Shown: positions 17,450-28,181 of the stretch, in pieces
Numbering within the stretch: the first letter of the stretch is position 1
How the letters are laid out: each line of letters opens with the position of its first letter
From: Sphingomonas sp. LY54
GTDB lineage: Bacteria > Pseudomonadota > Alphaproteobacteria > Sphingomonadales > Sphingomonadaceae
Reading direction: 5' to 3'
Assembly (NCBI RefSeq): GCF_035594035.1
Contig: NZ_CP141588.1
Coordinates: 2,572,501 to 2,636,500, forward strand
DNA length: 64,000 nt
Program-made: the position numbers and the translations under genes
The notes under the pieces: generated by a model
Database searches by the model: none
The model's input: only the letters and a program-made list of their open reading frames with translations
Told to the model about the DNA's origin: nothing

Positions 17450-17492
17450 AGGCCTCGCCGTGTGCTTCTCCCTTTATTCCACGGCGAGGCCT
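17450..17492 (+). terminator. Long-stem hairpin overlapping the end of trpA
   Basis: A perfect 13-bp stem, AGGCCTCGCCGTG (17450-17462) with CACGGCGAGGCCT (17480-17492), encloses a 17-base loop. TTTTATT follows on the plus strand, so it could end plus-strand transcripts running toward trpA. The right arm also codes for the last residues of TrpA, and the loop holds its stop codon. Confidence 0.55.
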
Positions 17493-18288
17493 TTTATTGC
17501 GCACGCGCCGCGCATCTCCGACACGAACGCCTTGATCGCCGGCCCGGCTTCGGCGCCGTCGCGCTCGATCAGCCGCACGATCGCCGATCCCGAAATCACG
17601 CCCGCCGCTCCGGCCGCGAGGGCGGCCCGCACATGGTCCGGCGTGGAAATGCCGAAGCCGAGCACCGGCGGCGGCGCGCCTTCGCGCTCCAGCGCCGCGA
17701 GCAGGCCTTCATGGTCGAGCCGCATCTCGGTCTCGGCGCCGGTCACCCCGGCGCGCGCCACGCAATAAGTGTAGCCCTGGCCCAATAGGGCGATGCGTTG
17801 CAGCGTCGCTTCGGGCGTGTTGGTGGCCGCGATCAGCACCGGCGCGATCGCATGGTCGCGCGCCGACTGGACGAAAGGCGCCGCCTCGAAAGCGGGCACG
17901 TCGGCGACCAGCACGCTGTCGACGCCGGCTTCGGCCGCGGCCCTGTAGAAAGCGTCGCGGCCGCGGGCCAGCACCAGATTGGCATAGGTCAGCACGCCGA
18001 CCGGCACGTGCGGATGCCGGCTGCGGAAGGCCTTCAGCATTGCGAAGCAATCGGCGGTCGTGACGCCCTGTGCCAGTGCGCGCTCGGCAGCGGCCTGGAT
18101 GGTCGGCCCGTCGGCGACCGGATCGGAGAAGGGGATGCCGACCTCGATCATGTCGGCGCCGCCCTCGACCAGAGCGTCGAGGATCGTGCCGGTCGCGTCG
18201 ATGCCCGGATCGCCGAGAATCACGAACGCGCCGAACGCGCCTTCGCCGGCGCCGCGCAGGCGATCGAACATCATGGCGTAGCGATCGG

Positions 18289-18292
<4 letters not shown>
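17474..18292 (-). CDS. trpA: Tryptophan synthase alpha subunit
   Basis: TrpA cleaves indole-3-glycerol phosphate to indole and glyceraldehyde 3-phosphate; indole passes through a tunnel to TrpB. The 272-residue sequence has the family hallmarks: the catalytic Glu in [19 protein letters not shown] (about residue 48), the catalytic Asp in SVLVADVP (about 126), and the phosphate-binding GFGIS and ISGSAIV blocks near the C-terminus. The ATG at 18292 overlaps the stop of trpB by four bases (ATGA), typical of coupled translation in the pair. Last gene of the operon. Confidence 0.96.
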
Positions 18293-19457
<1,165 letters not shown>

Positions 19458-19464
<7 letters not shown>

Positions 19465-20861
19465 GACGCGTCTCCCCGCACGGGCATGCGCAGCGCTTCG
19501 AAGAACGCGAGCAATTTGCCGGCATCCTTGCGGCCTGGCGCGCTTTCGACGCCGGAGCCGACGTCGAGCGCGAACGCACCGACCTGCGACGCGGCCTGGA
19601 CATTGTCCGGGTTGAGGCCGCCGGCCAGGACCGCGTGAGCGAGGTCGGGCCGGTGGGCGACGCGCGACCAGTCGAACGAACGGCCGGTGCCGCCGGAGCG
19701 ACCGTCGACCGCCGTGTCGAACAGGGTCCGGTCCGCGCCCGGTTGCGGTTCGGCCACGTCCGTGCCGACGGCGCTTGCCGCCCAAATCTCGCAGCGCGCG
19801 GGCAGCAGCGACCGCAGCGCCGCGATATAATCGGAATCCTCGCGGCCATGGAGTTGCACCGCTTCCAGGCGCAGGTCGCGGGCGCGCCGGGCGACGGTCT
19901 CGATTTCCTCGTCGCGAAAGACGCCCACCGCCGGCAGGCCATGCTGCGCGGCCGCATCCGCGAGCGCCTGGGCACGGTCCGGCGCCAGCGCGCGCGGCGT
20001 ATCGGGCACCATGATCAGCCCGGCATAGGCGGCGCCGAATTCGGCGGCCAGTTCGAGGTCGCGTTGGTCGGTGAGGCCGCAGACCTTGACCCGGCCGAAG
20101 GCGAGCGCGCGCGCCGCCTGGGCCGGATCCTCGGCTTTCATCAGCGAGGAACCAACCAGGAAGGCGTCGGCATGGCGGCTGAGGCGCGCGACGTCGGCGC
20201 GGCCGCTTATGCCCGATTCCGCCACCACGAGCCGGTCCGCCGGCACCAGCCCGGCCAGCCGCTCGGTCACGGCGAGATCGACCGTCAGCGTCTTGAGGTC
20301 GCGATTGTTGATGCCGACGATCTCCGCGCCGAGCGCGACGGCGCGCCGCACCTCGTCCGCGTCATGCGCCTCGACCAAGGCGTCCATGCCCAGCCTGCGC
20401 GCCTCCCCGATCACCACAGCCGCCTCGGAATCGTCCAGCACGGAGAGCATGACCAGCACGGCGTCGGCGCCGTGGATGCGCGCCTCGGCGACCTGGCGGA
20501 CGTCGACCACGAAATCCTTGGCGAGGATCGGGCCGGGAAATTCCGCCCGCACCTTTTCGAGATCGGCATAGGAGCCGCCGAAAAAGGGGCCGTCGATCAG
20601 CACGCTGATCGCGTCGGCGGCGCTGCGATAGGCGCGCGCGAACGCTGCCGGATCGGCCTCGGTGCGCAAGGCCCCTTCGGACGGGGAGACGCGCTTTACC
20701 TCCATGATGAAGCGCGCGCCGGGCCGGGCGAGCGCGGCCTTGAGGCTGCGATAGGTCGGCTCGGCGCGGGCGCGCAGATCCTCCAGGCTGATGCCGGCGA
20801 GCCGCTCCGCCACGTCGATACGCTTGCGGGCGACGATCGCGCCCAGAACATTGTCAGTCAT
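19458..20861 (-). CDS. trpC: Fused indole-3-glycerol phosphate synthase / PRA isomerase (TrpCF)
   Basis: One 467-residue frame carries two enzymes of consecutive steps. Residues 1-250 are TrpC (IGPS): [15 protein letters not shown] with the catalytic Lys, [20 protein letters not shown] and VAESGI. Residues about 255-460 are Trp[17 protein letters not shown] with the catalytic Cys, [19 protein letters not shown], a catalytic Asp in [12 protein letters not shown], and [10 protein letters not shown]. The TrpF half resembles the enterobacterial TrpCF version closely as read by eye. In most alphaproteobacteria I know, trpC and trpF are separate genes, so the fusion is notable. The start at 20861 overlaps the trpD stop by eight bases. 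Confidence 0.95.
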
Positions 20862-21915
20862 TGGTGGCTTCCACGAACATCTTCAGGTGGCGGGAGGGGG
20901 TGCCGGAGCGGATCGCGTCCAGCGCCAGGGCGACGCCGTCGTGCAGGTCGGGGGCGAGCCCGGCGGTCATCAGCAGCGCGCCGGCATTGAGCGCGACCAC
21001 TTCGGTCTCCGCGGCCGCGCCTTCGCCCTTGAGCAGGGCCGAGAGCCGCGCGGCATTCTCTTCCGGGCCGGCGCCCTTGATGGTGGCGAGCGGCCGGCGC
21101 TGGAGCCCGGCCTGTTCGGGGCTCAGCCGCAGCGAGCGCATCTCGCCCTCGGCGAGCAGGATCGCCTCGCTTTCGCCGTGCAGCGCAATCTCGTCGAGGC
21201 CCGCGCCGTGCACGACCAAAGCGCGCCCGACGCCCAGGGCGGCGAGCGTCTCGGCGACCGGCGCGATCATCCGCGGATCGGCGACGCCGAGCAATTGCAC
21301 CTGGGGCTCGGCCGGGTTCACGCACGGGCCGAGGATGTTCATGATCGTCCGCACCTTGAGCGCGCGCCGCACCGGACCGGCATGCTTCAGGCCCGGATGG
21401 TAGAGCGGCGCGAGCAGGAAGCAGATCCCGGTCTCGTCGAGCGCCCGGCGCGCGGTCTCGGCCGGGATATCCAGCCGGGCGCCCAACTGCTCGAGCACGT
21501 CGGCCGATCCGCAGCGCGAGGTGATCGAGCGGTTGCCGTGCTTGGCGACCGGGAGCCCGCAGGCGGCGGCGACGAAGGCGGCCGCGGTCGAGACGTTGAT
21601 CGATCCCGATCCGTCGCCGCCGGTGCCGCAGGTGTCGGCGAACAGATAATCGGGACGGGGGAAGGGCGCGTCGGCGGCGCGGAGCGCGCGGGCGGCGCCG
21701 GTCAGCTCGGGAGCGGTCTCGCCTTTGAGGCGGAGCGCGATCAGCATCGCCGCCATGGTGGGGTCGTCGAGCCGGCCGTCGACCAAAGCCTCGAACAGGC
21801 TATGCGCCTCGGCCTCGCCGAGCGAATGGCCGGCATAGAGCCGGGAGAGGGCGTCTTCGTGGGCGTCGGGGAAGGCGGTGGCGGCGGCCGGGGCCATGCT
21901 GGCGTTCATGTACAT
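20854..21915 (-). CDS. trpD: Anthranilate phosphoribosyltransferase
   Basis: TrpD joins anthranilate to PRPP. The 353-residue protein has the family signatures DTCGTGGDGSGSINVST (PRPP/diphosphate loop, about residue 94), KHGNRSITSRCGSADVLE, and VRTIMNILGPCVNP (substrate site). It has no fused TrpG domain. The start is the first of two nearby ATGs (21915), with AAGGAA about nine bases upstream. As the first gene of the operon it follows a leader ORF and hairpin (21942-22137). trpE and trpG are not in the window, so anthranilate must be made from a separate locus. Confidence 0.95.
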   Translation of the reverse strand: MYMNASMAPAAATAFPDAHEDALSRLYAGHSLGEAEAHSLFEALVDGRLDDPTMAAMLIALRLKGETAPELTGAARALRAADAPFPRPDYLFADTCGTGGDGSGSINVSTAAAFVAAACGLPVAKHGNRSITSRCGSADVLEQLGARLDIPAETARRALDETGICFLLAPLYHPGLKHAGPVRRALKVRTIMNILGPCVNPAEPQVQLLGVADPRMIAPVAETLAALGVGRALVVHGAGLDEIALHGESEAILLAEGEMRSLRLSPEQAGLQRRPLATIKGAGPEENAARLSALLKGEGAAAETEVVALNAGALLMTAGLAPDLHDGVALALDAIRSGTPSRHLKMFVEATND

Positions 21916-21941
21916 GTCGGGATTTCCTTGGGGAGCGCGCG

Positions 21942-22002
21942 AAAAAAAAGCCCGCCGGAAGGCGGGCTTGTTCTGGGGTCGACTGGACCTAGAGGGTCCG
22001 GT
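21942..22002 (-). terminator. Attenuator hairpins upstream of trpD
   Basis: On the minus strand AAGCCCGCC, loop TTCC, GGCGGGCTT is followed by six more T residues (21969 down to 21942): an intrinsic terminator 27 bp before trpD. Just before it, ACCGGACC/GGTCCAGT (22002-21982) forms a second hairpin right after the leader stop codon. GGCGG in the Trp codon region could pair with CCGCC of the terminator's first arm, giving the alternative antiterminator structure. The pairing is inferred by eye. Confidence 0.7.
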
Positions 22003-22137
22003 TCACCAAAGACGCAAGACGGCCGCCGCGGGATTCATGTTCCGCCACCAAAGCCAGGCCTGCGAGGAAGACGCGCGCACCGCGGCAACGCCCGGAAGGG
22101 CGGCCTGCATGTCCGTCAAGGAGGTGCGGTTCGTCAT
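22003..22137 (-). CDS. trpL: Putative trp leader peptide (44 aa, Trp-Leu-Trp-Trp)
   Basis: An ATG at 22137 opens a 44-codon frame that ends in TGA at 22003. Trp codons are at positions 28, 30, 31 and 44 (QAWLWWR and RLW before stop). Such Trp density beside an intrinsic terminator and trpD is the signature of transcription attenuation: a ribosome stalled at the Trp codons would favour the antiterminator. AAGGGGG precedes the ATG directly, with short spacing; ATG codons at positions 10 and 34 are alternative starts. The peptide is longer than the textbook 14-residue leader. It has no other recognisable role. Confidence 0.65.
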   Translation of the reverse strand: MTNRTSLTDMQAALPGVAAVRASSSQAWLWWRNMNPAAAVLRLW

Positions 22138-22144
22138 CCCCCTT

Positions 22145-22173
22145 AAGATCAGCGGATGGGCCGGGTTCGTCAA
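22145..22173 (-). promoter_or_regulatory. Possible promoter of the trp leader
   Basis: On the minus strand TTGACG (22173-22168), a 17-base spacer and GATCTT (22150-22145) resemble a housekeeping promoter with a weak -10. Transcription would start within a few bases of the leader ATG, giving a nearly leaderless mRNA. Confidence 0.3.
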
Positions 22174-22287
22174 CCCCCGTTGTGGGCCATGGCCAAATTG
22201 CCGTCCGATCGCCGCCGAATTGGAGACGATGGGAGGCGCAATCCGGAGCCGCCTGGCTTATGGTGCGCGCGTCATCGGGAGCGGACC

Positions 22288-23529
22288 ATGGGCCAGTATC
22301 TCGACCGGATCGATGCGGCGCCGGCGGCCGAACGCTGGCCGCTGGTGCGGCGCCTGATGATGCAGGAGCGCCAGCCCTTCTTCGCCGAATTGCGCGCCGA
22401 GCGGCCGGTGCTCGAACTGCCCGAGCTCACCTTTCTCACCCGCCATCACGACTGCACTCAAATGCTCGCCCGCTGGCGCGATTTCGGCGTCGATCTCTAC
22501 AAGCCCAAGCAGGGCGATTATTTCATGGCGCAGGACGACAGCGCCGATCACTGGCGCGACAAATCGGTGATGAAGGCGATCCTCGACGTCGAGCGGATCC
22601 CGGCGATGCGGGCCTTCGTGGGCGAGAAGACGCGGGAGGTCCTCGACAAGTCGCACGGCCGAATCGATGCGCCGCAGGCGCTGACCCGGGCGGTGCCGAT
22701 CGCGCTCGTCCAGGATTTCTTCGGCTTCACCCGCAGCGATCCGGCCAAGCTCCAGGCCTGGTCCTACTGGAACCAGCAGGACGCGTTCCACAACCAGCCG
22801 TTCGACGCCGACGTCGTCGATGATGCGGAGCACATCGTCGCCGAGCGCAAGCGGGCGAACATCATGCTCGCTTTCTACGTCGGCCGGCTCGTGCTGCGCC
22901 GCTCGGTGCAGGTGAAGCTCGGCAAGGATATCGACGACAGCGTCGCCCGCCTGCTGCGGCTGTCGTCCAGCGAGGGCATCCAGTTCCCGCTTCGCAAGGT
23001 ACTGTTCAATGCCGGCGGGCTGCTGATCGGCGCCGTCGAGACGACCTCCCACGCGGTCAACAACGCGCTGGCCGAATTGCTCGGCCGGCCCGACGTGCTG
23101 GCGCGGGCGCAGCGCGCCGCGGCGGCGAGCGATCCGGCCGAGTTCGACGGCTATGTGTTCGAGGCTTTGCGCTTCAATCCGGCCTTTCCCTATTTCTTCC
23201 GCACCTGCCACCGCGCCACCCAGTTCGCCGGCGGCACGCCGCACGCGCGCAGCGTGGCGCCCGGCACGACGGTTGTGGCCTGCACGCACAGCGCGATGTT
23301 CGACGAAGCGGCTTACGCCGACCCTGAGACGTTCGATCCGCGCCGCAGCGCCGAGGAGACCTTCACCTTCGGCTACGGCCATCACGAATGTCTGGGGCGG
23401 CATGTCGCGACGGCGATGGTCCCGGAGATCGTCCGCCAGGTGCTGCTCCGGAACAATCTCCGCGCCGATGCGCCGATCGAATTTCGCGGCGGCGTGCCTG
23501 AGCGCTACATGCTGCGCTGGGACGTCTGA
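22288..23529 (+). CDS. Cytochrome P450, 413 aa
   Basis: Heme mono-oxygenase of the soluble bacterial type. The heme-ligand loop FGYGHHECLGRHVA places the Cys at about residue 368. The I-helix oxygen-activation region reads GGLLIGAVETTSHAV (about 245-260), and the K-helix ExxR motif is EALRFNP followed by FFRTCHRAT. The start is ATG at 22288 with GGGAG seven bases upstream; an in-frame longer reading from 22156 lacks similarity. It has no signal peptide and needs a ferredoxin/reductase pair; a [2Fe-2S] ferredoxin is encoded 19 kb away at 42625. It is divergent from the trp leader. The substrate cannot be inferred. Confidence 0.9.
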   Translation: MGQYLDRIDAAPAAERWPLVRRLMMQERQPFFAELRAERPVLELPELTFLTRHHDCTQMLARWRDFGVDLYKPKQGDYFMAQDDSADHWRDKSVMKAILDVERIPAMRAFVGEKTREVLDKSHGRIDAPQALTRAVPIALVQDFFGFTRSDPAKLQAWSYWNQQDAFHNQPFDADVVDDAEHIVAERKRANIMLAFYVGRLVLRRSVQVKLGKDIDDSVARLLRLSSSEGIQFPLRKVLFNAGGLLIGAVETTSHAVNNALAELLGRPDVLARAQRAAAASDPAEFDGYVFEALRFNPAFPYFFRTCHRATQFAGGTPHARSVAPGTTVVACTHSAMFDEAAYADPETFDPRRSAEETFTFGYGHHECLGRHVATAMVPEIVRQVLLRNNLRADAPIEFRGGVPERYMLRWDV

Positions 23530-23649
23530 GCGGACCCGGACGAAGCTGCGTGAACCCGCAATTTTCGCTTGGCTCCCGCTACTTATCGCTTCATGGTCGC
23601 GACCGTTGGGGCGGTTGTGGGCGCCCCAGAGGGGACCCTGCTCTTGACC

Positions 23650-25026
23650 ATGGCCGTTTCGCTCGTCGCGGTGGCAGCTTTGCTCGCCCAGGCCGCGCCA
23701 TCCGTGAAGGAATTGCCGCTTCCGACCCGGGACCCGCTCGCCATCCAGCGCGCGGACGATCCGGTGATCGCGCTCAGCCGCACGACGGTGTCGACCGCGG
23801 AATTCACCGCGCTCGTCCAGCAGGCGGTGGACCGCAGCCCGGGCGTCGACGAGACGATCGCCGGCATCGCCGAGGCGCGGGCGGCGCGGGCGGAGGCGCG
23901 CTCGGCCTTGTTCCCGGTGATCGATCTCAGCGTCAATTCGCAGCGCTCGTTCGCGCGCGAGTTCGACAACGACCCCGACAATATCGTCGAGCGTTCGCGC
24001 TCCGCCGCCCGCACCGACCTGCTCGCCAGCGCCCAGCAGACCATCCTGGATTTCGGCGCGACCGCCAACCGCATCGCCGCCGCCGGCGCGCGGCTGCGCG
24101 CGGCGAGCCTCGATGCCGAGGCGCAGGCCGACCGGGTGGCGCTAAACGCCATCGCCGCCTGGTACGACGTCTTCGCCTATCGCGCGCTGGTCACGCTCGC
24201 CGAGGCCTTCGCCGAGAACCAGCAGGAATTGCGCTCGGCGATCCAGACCCGCATCTCGCAGGGCGTGTCCGCGCCGGGCGATCTGCCGCGCGTCGAAAGC
24301 TACATTGCCTCGTCCGAGGCCGATCTCGCCCGCTTCCGCCGCCAGCTCGCCAATGCCGAGGCGCGGTTCGAAGAGACGTTCGGAGTCGCGCCGCCGCCGG
24401 GCCTCGGCCGCGCGCCGACGATGGAGGTGCCGACCACCACCAAGGATGCCGCGCAGTTCATGGCCCGCTCCCGCCCCGAGGTGGAGAGCGCCGACGCGCA
24501 GGCCCGCGCGGCCCAGCGCGACGCCAAGGCGGAGCGGGCGGCGACCTGGCCGAGCCTCGGCGTCGGCGTCGATGCCGGCAAATACGGCCTCAGCGGCAGC
24601 GACTATGACGTGCGCGGCCGCGCGATCCTGCGCTACCGCCTGCTGGGGCCCGGCGACGCCCGCGCCGACCAGGCCGAGGCGCGGTCGCTGGCGGCGGACG
24701 CCCGTGCCGCCCGCATCCGCAGCGAGGCCGAGCGCGAGGCGGCGATCGCCTGGTCCGACGTGCAGGCGCTGGAGGCCCAGCTCGCCGCGCTCGAGAACAG
24801 CTACATCGCCAGCCGCCAGTCGCGCGACGTGCTGGCCGAGCGCTTCCGCGTCGCGCGCGGTACCTTGTTCGACCTGCTCGAATCCGAAAGCGGCTATTTC
24901 GGCGTGGCCGCATCCTATATCCGGGCGATCACCGAGCTCGACGCCGCCCGTTACGTATTGCTGTCGCGGACCGGCCGCCTGTTGCCGACGCTGAGCATCG
25001 AACCGCCCGCGCTGGAGGACCAATGA
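23650..25026 (+). CDS. TolC-family outer-membrane channel of a type I secretion system
   Basis: Forms the outer-membrane exit duct of the tripartite exporter. The ATG at 23650 opens directly into a signal peptide (AVSLVAVAALLAQAA); the frame extends to 23569 but that part looks non-coding. The mature region is the usual TolC pattern of long amphipathic helices with Ala/Arg/Glu heptads, two repeats (about residues 50-230 and 270-440), and short beta-strand segments (IDLSVNSQRSF, PSLGVGVDAG). Its stop overlaps the start of the ABC gene by four bases. Gene order TolC-ABC-HlyD in one direction defines the exporter. Confidence 0.9.
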   Translation: MAVSLVAVAALLAQAAPSVKELPLPTRDPLAIQRADDPVIALSRTTVSTAEFTALVQQAVDRSPGVDETIAGIAEARAARAEARSALFPVIDLSVNSQRSFAREFDNDPDNIVERSRSAARTDLLASAQQTILDFGATANRIAAAGARLRAASLDAEAQADRVALNAIAAWYDVFAYRALVTLAEAFAENQQELRSAIQTRISQGVSAPGDLPRVESYIASSEADLARFRRQLANAEARFEETFGVAPPPGLGRAPTMEVPTTTKDAAQFMARSRPEVESADAQARAAQRDAKAERAATWPSLGVGVDAGKYGLSGSDYDVRGRAILRYRLLGPGDARADQAEARSLAADARAARIRSEAEREAAIAWSDVQALEAQLAALENSYIASRQSRDVLAERFRVARGTLFDLLESESGYFGVAASYIRAITELDAARYVLLSRTGRLLPTLSIEPPALEDQ

Positions 25027-26756
25027 GCGACGAGAGAATGGTCGAGGTTCCCCGGGAGCGTTTCGCGCCATGGCTGATCGAGCCGATGCGGCGCAGCCGC
25101 TCGATCTACATGAAGGTCGCGATGGCGGCGGTCCTGATCAACATCTTCGCGCTGCTGACCTCGATCTTCACGATGGTGGTCTACGACAAGGTGCTGCCCA
25201 ACAACGCCACCTCGTCGCTGATCGCATTGTCGATCGGCCTCGCCATCGTCGTCATCTTCGATTTCGCGCTGAAGACTTTGCGCGCCTATTTCGTCGACGT
25301 CGCCGGCGCGCGCATCGACCGGGAGATCGGCGCGAGCGTGTTCAAGCAATTGCTCGCGATCCGGCTCGATCAGAAGAAGGGATCGACCGGCGCGCTGGCC
25401 GGCGTCGTCCGCGAGCTCGAGACGCTGCGCGACTTCTTCGCCTCGGCGACTTTGACCGCGATCGTCGACGTGCCCTTCATCCTGCTCACCCTTGCGGTCA
25501 TCGCCATCATCGGCGGGCCGGTCGTGTTCGTGCCGCTGGCCATGATCCCGATCGTGATCCTCATCGGCTATCTCACCGAGCCGGCGATGGCGCGGCTGTC
25601 CGCCCGGATGATGGGCGAGGGGCTCTTGAAACAGACGGTGCTGGTCGAGACGATCGGCGGGCTGGAAACGATCAAGACCGCGGGCGCCGCGCCGATCATG
25701 ACCGACCGCTGGCACAGCGCGCTCGAGCAGCATGCCGATACCGGCCTGCGCCAGCGCCTCGTCGCCAATCTCGGCATCACGATGGCAGGCTCGGCCCAGA
25801 CCATTTCCTATGCCGGGGTGGTGATCATCGGCGTCGGGTTGATTGCCAACCAGTCGCTGACGATGGGCGGCCTGATCGCCTGCTCGATCCTCGCCGGCCG
25901 CGCGGTCGCCCCGCTCGGCCAGATCGCCGGCCTGCTGTCGCGGGTCAATGCGACCCGGACCGCCTATCGCCAGCTTGACGCTTTGATGTCCACGCCGCCG
26001 GAGGGTCCGGAGGGCGAGCCGCTGGTGCTGAGCCGAGCCGAGGGCCGGATCGAGTTCCGCAACGTCCACTTCCGCTATCCCGGCGCGCCGGAAAAGACGC
26101 TGGAGGGCGTGAGCTTCACGATCCAGCCCGGCGAGCATGTCGCTTTGCTTGGCCGCGTCGGCTCGGGCAAGTCGACGATCGCCAAGCTTTTGCTCGGGCT
26201 CTACGAGCCGGAAGAAGGCGTGATCCTGCTCGACGGTACCGACATCCGCCAGCTCGACCCGATCGATCTTCGCCGCAAGATTTCCAGTTCGATGCAGGAA
26301 AGCCTGCTCATCTCCGGTTCGGTGCGCGAGAATATCGTGCTCGGCCGCGCCGGCATCGGCGACGAGGAGATGGTGCGCGCCGCCGAGCTTTCCGGCACCC
26401 ACCAGTTCATCGGCCAGATCGCCAACGGCTATGACCGCAAGCTCGCCGACCGCGGCGAAGGCCTGTCCGGCGGCCAGCGCCAGTCGATCGCGATCGCCCG
26501 CGCGCTTGCCGGCAGCCCGCACGTCCTGATCTTCGACGAGCCGTCGAGCGCGATGGACACGCAGACCGAGAGCGGCCTGCTCGACCGGCTCGATAAGGAG
26601 CTGGTCGGCCGCACCTTCCTGGTGATCACCCACCGCACGCCGTTCCTGCGGCTCGTCACCCGCGTCCTCATCATCGATCGCGGCAAGGTCGTCGCCGATG
26701 GCCCGCGCGACAAGGTATTGGCCGCGCTCAACCGACCCAAGGTGGCCGCGATATGA
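25023..26756 (+). CDS. Type I secretion ABC permease/ATPase (PrtD-like, no C39 domain)
   Basis: The inner-membrane motor. The 577-residue protein starts at once with membrane helices (about residues 32-300), without the N-terminal peptidase or peptidase-like domain of bacteriocin and LapB-type exporters; this is the layout of PrtD/AprD that export RTX proteases. The ATPase domain shows Walker A GRVGSGKST (about residue 378), signature LSGGQRQ (about 481), Walker B VLIFDEPSS (about 501) and the H-loop VITHRTP. The start overlaps the TolC stop and the stop overlaps the HlyD start. Likely cargo: the serralysin at 15009 and the 2771-residue protein at 28415-36730. Confidence 0.93.
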   Translation: MSDERMVEVPRERFAPWLIEPMRRSRSIYMKVAMAAVLINIFALLTSIFTMVVYDKVLPNNATSSLIALSIGLAIVVIFDFALKTLRAYFVDVAGARIDREIGASVFKQLLAIRLDQKKGSTGALAGVVRELETLRDFFASATLTAIVDVPFILLTLAVIAIIGGPVVFVPLAMIPIVILIGYLTEPAMARLSARMMGEGLLKQTVLVETIGGLETIKTAGAAPIMTDRWHSALEQHADTGLRQRLVANLGITMAGSAQTISYAGVVIIGVGLIANQSLTMGGLIACSILAGRAVAPLGQIAGLLSRVNATRTAYRQLDALMSTPPEGPEGEPLVLSRAEGRIEFRNVHFRYPGAPEKTLEGVSFTIQPGEHVALLGRVGSGKSTIAKLLLGLYEPEEGVILLDGTDIRQLDPIDLRRKISSSMQESLLISGSVRENIVLGRAGIGDEEMVRAAELSGTHQFIGQIANGYDRKLADRGEGLSGGQRQSIAIARALAGSPHVLIFDEPSSAMDTQTESGLLDRLDKELVGRTFLVITHRTPFLRLVTRVLIIDRGKVVADGPRDKVLAALNRPKVAAI

Positions 26757-28057
26757 ACAAGGAAACGGGCTTCGAGGATTATGTCACGCGGGTACGCCCG
26801 GCGACCGCGTCCAACATCCTGCTGTGGGCGATCATCGGCTTCGTCCTGATCTTCATCCTGTGGGCCTCGCTTACCGAGCTCGACCGCACGGTGCGCGGCC
26901 AGGGCCGGGTGATTCCGAGCTCGCAGCTGCAGGTGGTATCCAATCTCGAGGGCGGCATCGTCGAGGCGATCCTGGTCAAGACCGGCGACATCGTGAAGCG
27001 CGGCGTTGCCCTGGTGCGGCTCGACCAGACCCAAACCGGATCCGAATATGGCGCCAACCAGGCCCAGTTCGACGCGCTCCGCGCCAAGATCGCCCGGCTC
27101 GAGGCCGAAGTCGCGGGCCGCTCGCCGGCGTTCCCGACCAGCGGCGGCGCGAGCCTCGCCGAGCAGGTCGCGATCGAGCGCGCGCTGCACGGCTCGCGCA
27201 TGGCCGACCTTTCGAGCCTGCTGTCGGCCGCCAACTCGCGCATCGTCCAGGCCGAGCGTGCTGTCGCCGAGGCGCAGGCCGCCCATAACAGCCGCCAGTC
27301 GGCGCTGAACGCGGCGCGGACCGAGCTCAACCTCATTCGCCCGCTGGTCGACCGCGGCATCGAGCCGCGCCTCAGCCTCGTCCAGGCCGAAAATGCCGCG
27401 GCGATCGCCGCCAGCGACGTCGCCGCCGCCTCGGCCGCGATCGCGCGTGCCCAGTCGGCGGTGGCCGAAGCGCGCTCGACGCTCGCCCAGCAGCGCCAGG
27501 ACTGGCGTTCGCGCGCCGGCCAGGAACTCGCCCAGGCGCAGTCCGAGATGGTGGCGCTGCGGCGCTCGCTGCCTGCGCTGTCGGCGCGGGTGGCGCGCAC
27601 CGTCGTGCGCTCGCCGCTCGACGGCCGGGTCAACCGCGTGCTGGTGACCACGGTCGGCGGCACGGTCGGGCCGGGCAGTCCCCTGGTCGAGATCGTGCCG
27701 AGCGGCGACACCTTGCTGGTCGAAGTCCAGATCACGCCCGCCGACATCGCCTGGGTTCGGATGGGGCAGGATGCCAAGATCAACATCTCGGCCTATGACA
27801 GCTCGGTCTACGGCGCGCTCGACGGGAAGGTCGTGGCGATCTCGCCCGACGCGACTTTGGACGAGCGCACCGGCCTGTCCTTCTACACGGTCCGCGTCGG
27901 CACCGACGACAAGCTGCTCGACAAGGGCGGCCGCGCGCTCGAGATCGGCGCCGGCATGGTCGCCGACGTCTCGCTGCTGGGCGACAAGCGCACCGTGATG
28001 AGCTACATATTGAGCCCGATCACCAAGCTCGGCCAGACCGCATTGCGCGAGGATTGA
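26753..28057 (+). CDS. HlyD-family membrane fusion protein
   Basis: Periplasmic adaptor of the exporter. The 434-residue protein has one N-terminal transmembrane helix (about 24-44), a barrel-sandwich half (VSNLEGGIVEAILVKTGD, about 65-85), a long coiled-coil hairpin (about 95-270) and the returning half (TVVRSPLDGRVNRVLV, about 283-298) and a beta-barrel domain. All of this matches the HlyD/PrtE pattern. It begins in the ATGA overlap with the ABC gene. Last gene of the operon before the small peptide gene. Confidence 0.92.
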   Translation: MNKETGFEDYVTRVRPATASNILLWAIIGFVLIFILWASLTELDRTVRGQGRVIPSSQLQVVSNLEGGIVEAILVKTGDIVKRGVALVRLDQTQTGSEYGANQAQFDALRAKIARLEAEVAGRSPAFPTSGGASLAEQVAIERALHGSRMADLSSLLSAANSRIVQAERAVAEAQAAHNSRQSALNAARTELNLIRPLVDRGIEPRLSLVQAENAAAIAASDVAAASAAIARAQSAVAEARSTLAQQRQDWRSRAGQELAQAQSEMVALRRSLPALSARVARTVVRSPLDGRVNRVLVTTVGGTVGPGSPLVEIVPSGDTLLVEVQITPADIAWVRMGQDAKINISAYDSSVYGALDGKVVAISPDATLDERTGLSFYTVRVGTDDKLLDKGGRALEIGAGMVADVSLLGDKRTVMSYILSPITKLGQTALRED

Positions 28058-28181
28058 GGCCCTGCGTCGCGCTCATCGCAAGCTTTTGGAACGATCGGGC
28101 AAATGTCCGCACCGCTGCCGTTGACTTGCCGCAACGATGTCAGCAAAGCTGCTTCAGTCGATATCAGCGGGGAAGACAGTC

